A stretch of DNA of 64,000 nt from XBB1006 sp051877515 (GTDB lineage Bacteria; Bacillota; Clostridia; Lachnospirales; Lachnospiraceae): assembly GCA_051877515.1 (NCBI GenBank), contig JBJEIY010000002.1, forward strand, positions 114,183 through 178,182. The letters are read 5' to 3'. Positions 1 to 8,275 of the stretch are shown piece after piece (position 1 is the stretch's first letter; every line of letters begins with the position of its first letter). The translations under genes were made by a program, and so were the position numbers. The notes under the pieces are model-generated. The model saw only the letters and a list, made by a program, of their open reading frames with translations. It had not been told where the DNA came from and searched no databases.

Positions 1-276
1 GACTGCACACATCAAACCGATGGGAACACCCAGAAGCACTGATAGTCCGGTTCCTGTAATGGAGGAAAGGATAATGTACAGGATTCCGTAACTGGGTTCT
101 TTGCCGGTTGGCTTCCACTCACTTCCAAAAAGCAGGTCAAGAACCCCCACATGTTTTAATGCCGGGGTTCCTTTTCCTATCATGTAAAGGGTTATGGAGC
201 AGACTGCCAGTACTGCCAGGCAGGCACAGATTAGAAAGACTGCCTGTGCACTTTTTTCCACTAGTTTCTTCTTCAT
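1..276 (-). CDS. pstC: PstC phosphate ABC transporter permease, N-terminal part
   Basis: Membrane permease subunit of the PstSCAB high-affinity phosphate importer. Only the first 92 codons are in the window; the gene runs off the left edge. Reading from 276 leftwards gives MKKKLVEKSAQA, one hydrophobic helix at about residues 12-33, an exposed stretch containing FGSEWKPT typical of PstC, then the beginning of a second helix (about 67-92). The start ATG at 276-274 has a Shine-Dalgarno AAGGAAGG just upstream. It lies 23 bp after the pstS stop, so it is surely co-transcribed with pstS. The open frame is seen directly; the identity rests on pstS adjacency and the PstC-like N-terminus. Confidence 0.85.
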   Translation of the reverse strand, partial: MKKKLVEKSAQAVFLICACLAVLAVCSITLYMIGKGTPALKHVGVLDLLFGSEWKPTGKEPSYGILYIILSSITGTGLSVLLGVPIGLMCAV

Positions 277-299
277 ACTGCGCCTTCCTTTCCGATGGT

Positions 300-1175
300 C
301 TATTTTTCAGGAAGGATCAGACCTACGCTTGAAATTACCTGCTGGCCTTCTTCAGAAGCAATGTAGTCAAACCATGCCTGAACCACTTCGTTCTGTGCGG
401 AAACATCTCCCATGGTTGCCATAACGAATGGTCTGCTGAGTAAGTAATCACCTGCTAAGATATTCTCTTCTGTAGGTTCTACACCATTCAGTGAGACTCC
501 GATCACAGTGTCATCTACTACGTCTAAAGATACATAGCCGATGGATCCCGGTGTGCTTCCAACTTTTGCAAGTACGCCGCCTGTGGAATCCAGTTCCTGG
601 GCATATGCACAGTTTTCTGCTACGCCTAACAATTCTTCGAAGGCATCTCTGGTACCGGAACCTGCCTCACGTCCGATCACTACGATTGCTTCGTCTTTTC
701 CGCCTAACTCTTTCCAGTTGCTGATCTCGCCGGTATAGATCTTAGCCAGATCCTCTGCGGAAATGTCATTTACGGTGTTTTCTTTGTCTACGATGACTGC
801 AATACCATCAATGGCGATCACATTTTCTACAGCTCCTGCATTGACTTCCTCATCACTTAAGGATCTGGATGCATTTCCGATATCAACGCTTCCTGCTGCC
901 AGGGATTCTAATCCTGCACCGGAACCGGTGTACTCAACACTTACGTTTACTCCCGGATTCTTTGCCATGAAGCTTTCGGATAATGCTTCACAAACCTTTT
1001 CCATGGAAGTACTTCCTGCCAGTGTAAGATTTCCGCTTAACTCTGTGCTTTCCTGTGCAGAAGCACCTGCATCTTCTGAATCCTGACTGTCTGCCTGCTG
1101 GTTTCCGCATCCAACCAGTCCTAATGTCATAACACTTACAGCCATCAGGGCTGCGATCAATGATTTTCTTTTCAT
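300..1175 (-). CDS. pstS: PstS phosphate-binding lipoprotein
   Basis: Extracellular phosphate-binding protein of the Pst ABC importer, 291 residues, normal length. A signal peptide with lipobox L20-V-G-C23 anchors it to the outer face of the membrane. After a Ser/Glu-rich linker (24-47) come the phosphate-binding loops: AGSTSM at about 53-58, YTGSGAG near 82-88, and a loop with GSGTRDAFEE near 172-181, which is the classic PstS anion-binding signature. The start ATG at 1175 has an AAAGGAG site. It is first gene of an operon with pstC. Three GTAAAA boxes 66-105 bp upstream suggest control by a PhoP/PhoB-type regulator under phosphate limitation (inference). Confidence 0.95.
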   Translation of the reverse strand: MKRKSLIAALMAVSVMTLGLVGCGNQQADSQDSEDAGASAQESTELSGNLTLAGSTSMEKVCEALSESFMAKNPGVNVSVEYTGSGAGLESLAAGSVDIGNASRSLSDEEVNAGAVENVIAIDGIAVIVDKENTVNDISAEDLAKIYTGEISNWKELGGKDEAIVVIGREAGSGTRDAFEELLGVAENCAYAQELDSTGGVLAKVGSTPGSIGYVSLDVVDDTVIGVSLNGVEPTEENILAGDYLLSRPFVMATMGDVSAQNEVVQAWFDYIASEEGQQVISSVGLILPEK

Positions 1176-1222
1176 ATCTTTTTCTCCTTTTTTCTTTGCT
1201 TTTCTAATTTGATTTTGCTCTG

Positions 1223-1280
1223 TCAGTTTACGGCCGCAATGTAAAAAGCAAAATCATGCTTCCGTAAAAGTTCTGTAAAA
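1223..1280 (-). promoter_or_regulatory. Candidate Pho-regulon promoter of pstS (three GTAAAA boxes)
   Basis: On the plus strand GTAAAA occurs at 1241, 1264 and 1275 (minus strand TTTTAC), i.e. offsets 0, 23 and 34. The two distal boxes are 11-bp tandem repeats of TTCYGTAAAA, like the one-turn-spaced PhoP/PhoB binding repeats. A plausible -10 TAAACT (minus strand, 1230-1225) lies about 10 bp after the nearest box, placing that box at the -35 position. The same layout precedes the 76-residue gene at 1527. The spacing is read directly; binding by a Pho regulator is inference. Confidence 0.6.
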
Positions 1281-1296
1281 TTTCTTTTTTATGAGC

Positions 1297-1527
1297 TTAC
1301 CGGTTATACAGGTAGATCATTCCGTCTAAAAAGCCCACAAAGAAACAGGGATATCCAATGAAACTAATAAGCCACACAGTGGCCGGTAAAAACCATTGCC
1401 CAAGCAGAACATAACAGGCTCCTCCGCATAAAGCACAAAAAAGCATGTAGCAGGCAAGAAAACAACTGCGTTTTCTTCCCAGGCTCCATGCTTTCTTATT
1501 TATATGATTCCACAAACGATTTTTCAT
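1297..1527 (-). CDS. Small membrane protein, putative Pho-regulon member
   Basis: I do not recognise this 76-residue protein. It has a basic N-terminus (KNRLWNHINKKAW, then GRKR) followed by two hydrophobic segments at about residues 24-45 and 48-70, with several cysteines, so it is probably a two-helix inner-membrane protein with both ends inside. I chose ATG 1527 rather than the GTG at 1536 because AGGAAGG sits 9 nt before the ATG and directly abuts the GTG. It stands alone between pstS and a MATE gene. Its promoter carries three GTAAAA boxes spaced exactly as at pstS, suggesting induction with phosphate starvation. Its role is unknown. Confidence 0.7.
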   Translation of the reverse strand: MKNRLWNHINKKAWSLGRKRSCFLACYMLFCALCGGACYVLLGQWFLPATVWLISFIGYPCFFVGFLDGMIYLYNR

Positions 1528-1553
1528 GCTGCTCACCCTTCCTTTCTACTTAA

Positions 1554-1608
1554 GAGTAAGCCGTTCATGTAAAATCCAACGTATCCGTCCGGTAAAATAT
1601 ATGTAAAA
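1554..1608 (-). promoter_or_regulatory. Second triple-GTAAAA promoter, upstream of the small membrane gene
   Basis: GTAAAA (plus strand) at 1569, 1592 and 1603 gives offsets 0, 23 and 34, identical to those upstream of pstS (1241, 1264, 1275). The distal pair is again an 11-bp tandem repeat. A -10-like TACTCT (minus strand 1559-1554) lies about 10 bp from the nearest box, again as at pstS. The duplicated architecture argues for one shared activator; PhoP/PhoB is the natural candidate given pstS. Confidence 0.6.
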
Positions 1609-1649
1609 TGTGTCACCTTCGGATTTCTCTATCCGTTCGGAACACCCGT

Positions 1650-3035
1650 CTAGTACACATTGCCCCATTTATTCTTCCATTTGCCCCGTTTGTAGCAAAT
1701 GGTGGTAATCACTGCTCCCATCACCCAGGAGATCATGAGGGAAATGAAGATACAGGCCTGCTCACCCTGAGGCAGCTGCGGCGTTTTTGTCAGGTATACC
1801 AGTCCATAAGCCAGAGGCACACGGATTATAATGGTACTAACCAAAGAAATCCACATCGGTGTTACGGTATCTCCAGCACCACGCATGACTCCTGACAAAG
1901 TCTGGGTCACAGCGACCGCAACATAGCCCACAGCCAGAATCCGCATCATACTCATGCTAAGATCCACCAGCTCCTGCGTGGTGGTAAAGATTCCCATAAG
2001 GTATTTTCCAAATATCAGAATGACCACAACAATCACCGCAGAAATCCCCATGGCCAGCAACGCTCCCTGACGGGCACCTTTTTCCACGCGCTCTTTTTCA
2101 CCGGCGCCCACATTCTGTCCGGCATAGGTAGTCATGGCTGTACCAAAGGAAAAATTGGGCATCATGGCAAAGCCGTCCACACGCATGACAATTACATTGG
2201 CCGCAATAAACATCTCTCCAAAGCTGTTGGTCAATGACTGTACCACCAGCATAGCCATGGACATAATCGCCTGGGTCAATCCCGAAGGAACCCCCAGTTT
2301 AATCACATTTGCTGCATGACCGGGCGACAATTTAAGGTCTGCAGGGCGCAGTTCAAAGATTTCCTTCATCTTCGTAAGCTTCCTGATACAAAGAAGGGCA
2401 GAAACCCCCTGCGCAATTACCGTAGCCAGTGCTACGCCGGACACGCCCATTCCCATTTTTGCCACAAACAGCAGATCCAGTGCCACATTCAGCAGACTTG
2501 CCACCAGAAGATACCACAGAGCAGACATGGAGTCTCCAAGCCCTCTGAGTATTCCGCTTAATATATTATAGTATGCCAATCCTGCCACACCAAGAAACAG
2601 AATGTGCAGATAGGAAGTACACCAGTCAATAATGGAAGCCGGTGTATCCAGAAGCTCCAGCAAAGGTCTGGATGCTAAAGTGGCCGCCACCATGATCATC
2701 AGAGAGGCAATTCCCGTCAGTACGATCGAAGTTCCAATGGTTTTCGACAGGTTTTCTTTACTCCTCGCCCCAAAAAACTGGGATACCATAATACCGGCAC
2801 CCACACTGATACCTACAAAAAGCACGATCAATAGATTTAAAATCGGTCCGGCGCTTCCCACCGCCGCCAATGCATTGTCTCCCACAAACCGACCTACGAT
2901 CACACTATCGACCGTATTATACAACTGCTGGGCTATATTTCCGATCAGCATCGGCACGGTGAAAATAAGAATATCTTCCCATGGTCTGCCCACGGTCATA
3001 TCCACCGGTTCAAACAATTTCTTCCATGCATTCAT
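1650..3035 (-). CDS. MATE family efflux transporter
   Basis: A 461-residue integral membrane protein of the multidrug and toxin extrusion family, expected to export organic cations or drugs using an Na+ or H+ gradient. About twelve hydrophobic segments fill the length, and the N-terminus (PMLIGNIAQQLYNTVDSVIV) carries the MATE signature of the first helix, with the N-lobe/C-lobe repeat visible in GVPSGLTQAIMSMAM at mid-protein. The start ATG 3035 has AAGGAG about 10 nt upstream. It is divergently transcribed from a second, distinct MATE gene at 3183 with 147 bp between them. The substrate cannot be told from sequence. Confidence 0.9.
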   Translation of the reverse strand: MNAWKKLFEPVDMTVGRPWEDILIFTVPMLIGNIAQQLYNTVDSVIVGRFVGDNALAAVGSAGPILNLLIVLFVGISVGAGIMVSQFFGARSKENLSKTIGTSIVLTGIASLMIMVAATLASRPLLELLDTPASIIDWCTSYLHILFLGVAGLAYYNILSGILRGLGDSMSALWYLLVASLLNVALDLLFVAKMGMGVSGVALATVIAQGVSALLCIRKLTKMKEIFELRPADLKLSPGHAANVIKLGVPSGLTQAIMSMAMLVVQSLTNSFGEMFIAANVIVMRVDGFAMMPNFSFGTAMTTYAGQNVGAGEKERVEKGARQGALLAMGISAVIVVVILIFGKYLMGIFTTTQELVDLSMSMMRILAVGYVAVAVTQTLSGVMRGAGDTVTPMWISLVSTIIIRVPLAYGLVYLTKTPQLPQGEQACIFISLMISWVMGAVITTICYKRGKWKNKWGNVY

Positions 3036-3182
3036 TTTCGTTTTTCTCCTTACTTTTCCTTGTTCAATCTATCCATTTCTACTATTTTACTGTATAATAA
3101 AATCATAGTCAATTTCTACCTTCCTCTGTGGAGAGAGAAAGGCCTGCGATTTGGGGATTATACTAGAAGGAGCGTTTTTGTT

Positions 3183-4571
3183 ATGACATTTCATAAAGAA
3201 CGATGGTTTGGAGACCGGGTATTCTATAAGATGCTGTTTTCCATCTCCATTCCCATCATGATCCAAAACGGAATCACGAATTTCGTCGGTTTGCTGGATA
3301 ATGTGATGATCGGACAGATCGGCACCGATGCCATGTCCGGTGTGTCTATTGTAAACCAGATTTTATTTGTATATAACCTGTGTATTTTCGGGGCCGTGTC
3401 CGGTGCCGGGATTTTTACTGCGCAATACTATGGACAGAAAAATAAAGAAGGTGTGCAATATACGGTAAGATTTAAATTTCTTCTCTGTATTGCGATCTCC
3501 CTGCTGATGATCTTTCTGTGCCTGACCAACGGCAACTTACTCATCGGATTGTTCTTAAACGGAGAGGGAAGCACTGCAAATATTCAGGCCACCCTGAACA
3601 ACGGTCGGAATTATATGCTGATCATGCTGGCGGGATTACCCTTTTTCATGCTGACGCAGATTTACGGAAGCACCTTGAAAGCCTGCAGTCATACCATGCT
3701 TCCCATGAAAGCAGGAATCATTGCCATTTTAATAAATCTTGTTTTAAATTATGTATTAATCTATGGAAAGTTTGGATTCCCCGTCCTTGGTGTGTCCGGA
3801 GCTGCCATTGCTACCGTATGTTCCCGCCTGGTAGAATGTGCCATTGTCCTCATAACAGTCCATGTGAAACACTCCACCTATGACTTTGTGGAAGGGCTGT
3901 ACCATACCTTCTATATTCCTAAGGACGTGGTAGGAAAGATCATCCGGAAGGGTACACCTCTGCTGGTGAACGAAACCATGTGGGGCGCCGGTATGTCTAC
4001 CCTGGCAGCCTGCTATTCCCTCCATGGACTTCATGTGGTGGGTGCTATGAACATTACCAATACCATCGGCAATCTGTTTAACATTGTCCTGATCGCCATG
4101 GGTGAGGCAGTAGCCATTATCGTGGGGCAGATCCTGGGAACCGGTGATATGAAGCGGGCAAAAGACACCGCTACCAAGATCATTGTGATCTCCCTGCTGT
4201 TATGCATGGGAGTGGCTGCTGTTTTGATACTGGTAGCCCCTGTATTTCCAAAATTCTATAACACCAGCAATGAAATCCGCCATATGGCTACCATACTGAT
4301 CATTCTGGTAGCAGTTTTCATCCCGCAGAACGCCCTCCTGAACACCTGCTATTTTACCCTGCGTTCCGGCGGTAAAACCATTCTGGCATTTTTCTTTGAC
4401 AGCTTCTATGTCTGGTGTTTTAATATTCCGGTTGCATTTTTGCTGACAAAGTTCACTTCCCTGAACATCTTTTTGATCTTTACCTGCGTGCAGCTGGCTG
4501 ACACTGTCAAAACGGTTCTGGGACTTGTGTTAGTGAAAAAAGGAATCTGGTTGCAGAAGATCGTGGACTAA
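3183..4571 (+). CDS. MATE family efflux transporter
   Basis: A second MATE-type exporter, 462 residues. The open frame extends upstream to 3060, but ATG 3183 (MTFHKERWFGDR) is preceded by AGAAGGAG at a normal distance and starts at the cytoplasmic helix expected for the family, so I use it. The first helix carries SIPIMIQNGITNFVGLLDNV, a MATE N-terminal signature, and about twelve membrane segments follow. It differs clearly from its divergent neighbour and belongs to a different MATE branch. It ends just before a strong intrinsic terminator. The substrate is unknown. Confidence 0.9.
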   Translation: MTFHKERWFGDRVFYKMLFSISIPIMIQNGITNFVGLLDNVMIGQIGTDAMSGVSIVNQILFVYNLCIFGAVSGAGIFTAQYYGQKNKEGVQYTVRFKFLLCIAISLLMIFLCLTNGNLLIGLFLNGEGSTANIQATLNNGRNYMLIMLAGLPFFMLTQIYGSTLKACSHTMLPMKAGIIAILINLVLNYVLIYGKFGFPVLGVSGAAIATVCSRLVECAIVLITVHVKHSTYDFVEGLYHTFYIPKDVVGKIIRKGTPLLVNETMWGAGMSTLAACYSLHGLHVVGAMNITNTIGNLFNIVLIAMGEAVAIIVGQILGTGDMKRAKDTATKIIVISLLLCMGVAAVLILVAPVFPKFYNTSNEIRHMATILIILVAVFIPQNALLNTCYFTLRSGGKTILAFFFDSFYVWCFNIPVAFLLTKFTSLNIFLIFTCVQLADTVKTVLGLVLVKKGIWLQKIVD

Positions 4572-4581
4572 AAAATAAGCA

Positions 4582-4609
4582 GGTCCGGCCATCCGGCCGG
4601 ACCTTTTTT
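4582..4609 (+). terminator. Intrinsic terminator after the second MATE gene
   Basis: Perfect 9-bp stem GGTCCGGCC / GGCCGGACC with a 4-nt loop, followed by six T. It begins 11 bp after the MATE stop codon. Confidence 0.9.
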
Positions 4610-4623
4610 ACTCCCTGTACTGT

Positions 4624-5820
4624 CTACCTCCCCTTCAGTACTTCCATTACCTTCTCGTAGTTTTCCGGTTGATGCGGAAACGTACAATGGGAGCAATCCT
4701 TGATCTTTCTTCCGTCTTTCTCAATATAGTCCGGTGTGCCGGGACATTGCTCTATTCCATACATGGGGCAGTAACAGAACATACAGTTAAACTCTGACAA
4801 CCCTTTGTGGCATGGGAAGTACTCGCAACTGCGGTTTTCATAAAACCGGCTGGAGTCCTTTGCCCGGTTTACCACATTCCGCAGTTCACCCCGCTGATAA
4901 GCAAGGATATTCTCCCGGACCTCCGATACACATCGTATTCTTGCTTCCACACTGGCCCATGCCAGATGGGGCGTTATGATCAATTGGTTCGAATCCTTGA
5001 TCCGGCTTAGCGGATTCTCTGCCGTGATCGGCTCTTTTTCCAATACGTCCAGTCCTGCTGCCATGATCCTTCCTTCTTGCAGTCCCCGGTACAGATCTGC
5101 GTTGTTTACCACAGGCCCCCGGGCTACATTAATCAGAATGGCGCTCTGTTTCATTTTACAAAGTGCCTCATAATCAATGAAATCTCTGGTGAGATCACTT
5201 AACGGGCAATGCAGGGAAAGAAAATCACTCTGAGCCAACAGGGTCTCTTTATCCACCTGTTCATATTCCGTAACCGTACTTTTCCCCGTAACAGAGTGAA
5301 AGATCACACGACAGCCAAAGGCTTTTGCAATCCCAGCAACCTTCCTGCCGATATTACCCATGCCCACAATACCCCAGGTTTTTCCGGCCAGCTCGCGGTA
5401 GGGCACATCAAAATTAGAAAACCGTTGCTGCGCCGCATAAGCGCCACTTTTTACATAATCATCGTAATGAACGATTTTTTCACACAGCGCCAAAGCCAGA
5501 GTAAAAGTATGCTGTGCCACTGCATCCGTAGAATAATTGACCGCATTAGCCACCAGAATACCGCGCTTTGTGCAATAAGTTAAATCTACATTATCAAAAC
5601 CGGTAGCAAAAAGGCAGATTAATTTCACATTCTTGGCTTCCTTTAAAGACTCCTCATTTAAAGGCGCTTTATTGGCCACGATGACCTCCGCGTCCCGGGT
5701 CCGTTCCCGTACCTCTTCCCGGGTAACCGTATTTTCGTAATAAGTCACTTCCCCCAGTTCTTCCAATTCCACCGGGATATCTGTTCCCACACTATTTCGT
5801 TCCAGCACAACAATCTTCAT
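4624..5820 (-). CDS. D-2-hydroxyacid dehydrogenase with C-terminal cysteine-rich domain
   Basis: NAD-dependent reduction of 2-keto acids to D-2-hydroxy acids, by family. Residues 1-310 form the dehydrogenase: dinucleotide motif GMGNIG at 153-158, and the catalytic triad Arg224 (NVARGP), Glu253 (EKEP) and His275 (TPHLAW). Residues 316-398 are an added tail with eight cysteines (322, 327, 336, 339, 341, 349, 366, 369), starting with FYENRSCEYFPCHKG. This tail matches the 'cysteine-rich small domain' I know as a stand-alone putative metal-binding protein. The fusion makes it about 80 residues longer than usual. The keto-acid substrate is not determinable. It sits alone, convergent with the MATE gene. 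Confidence 0.88.
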   Translation of the reverse strand: MKIVVLERNSVGTDIPVELEELGEVTYYENTVTREEVRERTRDAEVIVANKAPLNEESLKEAKNVKLICLFATGFDNVDLTYCTKRGILVANAVNYSTDAVAQHTFTLALALCEKIVHYDDYVKSGAYAAQQRFSNFDVPYRELAGKTWGIVGMGNIGRKVAGIAKAFGCRVIFHSVTGKSTVTEYEQVDKETLLAQSDFLSLHCPLSDLTRDFIDYEALCKMKQSAILINVARGPVVNNADLYRGLQEGRIMAAGLDVLEKEPITAENPLSRIKDSNQLIITPHLAWASVEARIRCVSEVRENILAYQRGELRNVVNRAKDSSRFYENRSCEYFPCHKGLSEFNCMFCYCPMYGIEQCPGTPDYIEKDGRKIKDCSHCTFPHQPENYEKVMEVLKGR

Positions 5821-5936
5821 GCCACTGCTCCTCCTTTATTGTAACATCTTCCGTTTTTTTCACTTCCGTTTCATTATAACATAATCCTGTATGATTTGCC
5901 CAGTTTCCTCATAAACATAGAAAAAAACATGAAATT

Positions 5937-6779
5937 ATGAATTCCTTATCTTCCCGGTCCTATCCGAAACGATCTGCCATTCTGTATTGCTTTCTTCTCC
6001 TTATTATCCTGCTTCTTACTTCGGACGGAAGTACCCTTGTGCGCCCCTCCATGAACAGGCTTTTTCACAATGCGCTGCTACCCTTAGGTACCACCATGTA
6101 TGTCTGGGGCGGGGGATGGAACGAAGCGGACACCGGCGCAGGAGAAGAAGCCCTTACCCTTGGCATCAGTCCCCGCTGGGCCGCCTTTTCCCGCTGGCAG
6201 TCAAAGGATTATGACTTTCACCTGACCGCCTATCAGATCCATGACGGGCTGGACTGCTCCGGATATATGGGCTGGCTGCTTTATAACACTCTTCGCACAC
6301 CGCACTGTACCGGTTACGTTTTTTCCGCCTCTCAAACCGCCTGCCGTCTGGGGAATTTAAACCTGGGCACACTGACCCTGGATGAAAAATGGCTACCCGG
6401 GGATATCTGCAGTATGCCGGGGCATGTGTGGCTCTGTCTGGGAACCTGTTCTGACGGAAGTGTTCTGCTGCTCCACTCCAGTCCGCCCGGTGTAAGGCTG
6501 TGCGGAACCGCTGCCTCTCCCCGGCAGGATCCGTCAATCCGGAAAAAGGAAATCCCCTACAGCAACCCGGAAGACACCAAATCCCAGGCCGTGCTTCTGG
6601 CCGAACAGATCCTGTCCTCCCACTACCCTGACTGGTACAGCCGTTATCCGGACTGCCGTGTTTCCCCGGATTATCTGGCACAATCCGAAAAACTACGTTG
6701 GCATTCTTATATCTTTTACGATGCCAAAGACTGGACCTGTCTGTCCGCCAATCAGGTGGCGGATATTCTTTTTCCATAA
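5937..6779 (+). CDS. NlpC/P60-like cysteine peptidase (membrane-anchored or secreted)
   Basis: A 280-residue protein with an N-terminal hydrophobic segment at about 14-30 (signal peptide or anchor). The catalytic elements of the NlpC/P60 fold are visible: YVWGGGW, then GLDCSGYMGWLLY with the nucleophile Cys, then GDICSMPGHVWLCLG with the His, and LLLHSSPPGV. Such enzymes cut peptide bonds in cell-wall peptides. The residues after the His (about 185-280) are not typical of short NlpC domains and may form a separate lobe. The start ATG 5937 has no strong Shine-Dalgarno, so the start is uncertain. It lies just upstream of trkA but has no evident functional link. Confidence 0.7.
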   Translation: MNSLSSRSYPKRSAILYCFLLLIILLLTSDGSTLVRPSMNRLFHNALLPLGTTMYVWGGGWNEADTGAGEEALTLGISPRWAAFSRWQSKDYDFHLTAYQIHDGLDCSGYMGWLLYNTLRTPHCTGYVFSASQTACRLGNLNLGTLTLDEKWLPGDICSMPGHVWLCLGTCSDGSVLLLHSSPPGVRLCGTAASPRQDPSIRKKEIPYSNPEDTKSQAVLLAEQILSSHYPDWYSRYPDCRVSPDYLAQSEKLRWHSYIFYDAKDWTCLSANQVADILFP

Positions 6780-6814
6780 GAATTCCCTGAAATACTTTTC
6801 TCCATTCGCAAAAT

Positions 6815-6824
6815 GTGGTATACT
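6815..6824 (+). promoter_or_regulatory. Extended -10 promoter for trkA-trkH
   Basis: TGGTATACT (TG-N-TATACT, -10 at 6819-6824) lies 42 bp before the trkA start, with no good -35 at the right distance (TTTTCT only). An extended -10 explains that. Seen by eye only. Confidence 0.45.
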
Positions 6825-6865
6825 AGCCGCGACGTGAATGTATGACTAGGGGAGGAAAACAGCAC

Positions 6866-8275
6866 GTGTTTGAACGAATGAATCTAAAGAAAAATGGTTT
6901 AAAGATCATTATCGTGGGGTGTGGAAAAGTAGGACAGACTCTGGTGGAGCAATTAAGCCGTGAGGGGCATGACATTACCATTATTGACAACAACCAACAG
7001 AGAGTAACCAGTATCGCCAGTTTGAATGACGTTATGGGTATCTGCGGAAACGGAGGCAGTTATACCGTTCAGGTTGAAGCCGGCATTAAGGAAGCGGATC
7101 TGCTCATTGCAGTTACCGGTTCGGATGAACTGAATCTGCTTTGCTGTACTCTGGCAAAACAGGTGGGAGACTGTGCAGCCATTGCCCGTGTCCGGACTCC
7201 CGACTACAGCCATGAAGTGAACTATCTGCAGGAAAAGCTGGGACTTGCCATGATCATTAATCCGGAACTGGAAGCCGCTTTGGATATGGCACGTATTCTG
7301 TATCTCCCTTCTGCCCTGGATGTCAATACCTTTGCCCACGGGCAGGCTGATATGGTGAAATTCCATATCCCAAAAGGAAGCATCCTGCACAATAAGACAG
7401 TCGCCCAGTCCAGTGTTGAACTGGTCTCCAATGTTCTGATCTGCGGTGTGGAGCGCCAGGGCGAAGTGCACATTCCTGCCGGCGATTTTGTATTGATGGA
7501 AGGTGACCTGATCTCTGTAGTATCCACACGGAAAAAGGTTTCTTCCTATTTAAAGGAAATCGGTTTTAAGACCAACAGCGTAAAAGATGCCATGATCATC
7601 GGTGGCGGAAAGGCAGCCTATTACCTTGCCTCTTCGCTTTTAAGTATCGGGATCAAGGTTAAGATCATAGAAAGCAGCAAGAAACGCTGCGAGGAACTCA
7701 GCATCCTTCTGCCTGATGCCATCATTATCAATGGTGACGGCATCGACCAGGAACTGCTGAAAGAAGAGGGTATTGAGTATGTGGAATCTTTCGTGCCTTT
7801 AACCGGTATCGATGAAGTCAACATCCTTCTGACCCTGCATGCAAAAAATGTTTCCCGTGCCAATGCCAAGCTGATCACCAAGATCAACCGTATTCCCTTT
7901 AAGGATGTGGTGAATGAGCTTTCCCTGGGAAGTGTGGTTTATCCTAACCGGATCACCTCCGAGGCCATTTTGGCCTATGTACGTGCCCGGTTAAACTCTA
8001 AAGAAAGCCATAATATTGAAACCATGACCCACCTGTTTGACGGAAGCGTGGAAGCAATTGAATTCTCGGTAGATGAATCCTCCCCCGTTGTGGATATTCC
8101 TTTGCGGCATCTTCCGCTGAAATCGGATGTCCTGGTGTCTTTCATCAACCATTGCGGCCATATCATTATCCCCACCGGATCGGATATTATTCAGGCAGGA
8201 GACACGGTTATGATCGTCACCTCGCATACCGGATTTACCGATATCAGTGATATTCTGGAGGTATCCCATGAATAG
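6866..8275 (+). CDS. trkA: TrkA, NAD-binding regulatory subunit of the Trk K+ channel
   Basis: Peripheral cytoplasmic protein that gates the TrkH potassium channel in response to nucleotides. About 469 residues, with two RCK modules: the first Rossmann motif IIIVGCGKVGQTL near the N-terminus, then a TrkA_C domain, and a second Rossmann (IGGGKAAYYLASSLL near 240) with a second TrkA_C domain at the end. I place the start at GTG 6866 (MFERMNLKKNG) because AGGGGAGG lies about 10 nt before it. The ATG at 6842 precedes that site and has none of its own. It overlaps trkH by 8 bp. Confidence 0.93.
   Translation: MFERMNLKKNGLKIIIVGCGKVGQTLVEQLSREGHDITIIDNNQQRVTSIASLNDVMGICGNGGSYTVQVEAGIKEADLLIAVTGSDELNLLCCTLAKQVGDCAAIARVRTPDYSHEVNYLQEKLGLAMIINPELEAALDMARILYLPSALDVNTFAHGQADMVKFHIPKGSILHNKTVAQSSVELVSNVLICGVERQGEVHIPAGDFVLMEGDLISVVSTRKKVSSYLKEIGFKTNSVKDAMIIGGGKAAYYLASSLLSIGIKVKIIESSKKRCEELSILLPDAIIINGDGIDQELLKEEGIEYVESFVPLTGIDEVNILLTLHAKNVSRANAKLITKINRIPFKDVVNELSLGSVVYPNRITSEAILAYVRARLNSKESHNIETMTHLFDGSVEAIEFSVDESSPVVDIPLRHLPLKSDVLVSFINHCGHIIIPTGSDIIQAGDTVMIVTSHTGFTDISDILEVSHE

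Noticed and set aside
6166..6777. Long minus-strand frame of 203 codons
   Set aside because: It lies fully opposite the NlpC/P60-like gene, is rich in Arg/Pro/Gly as antisense frames in GC-rich genes are, and has no ribosome site or family feature.
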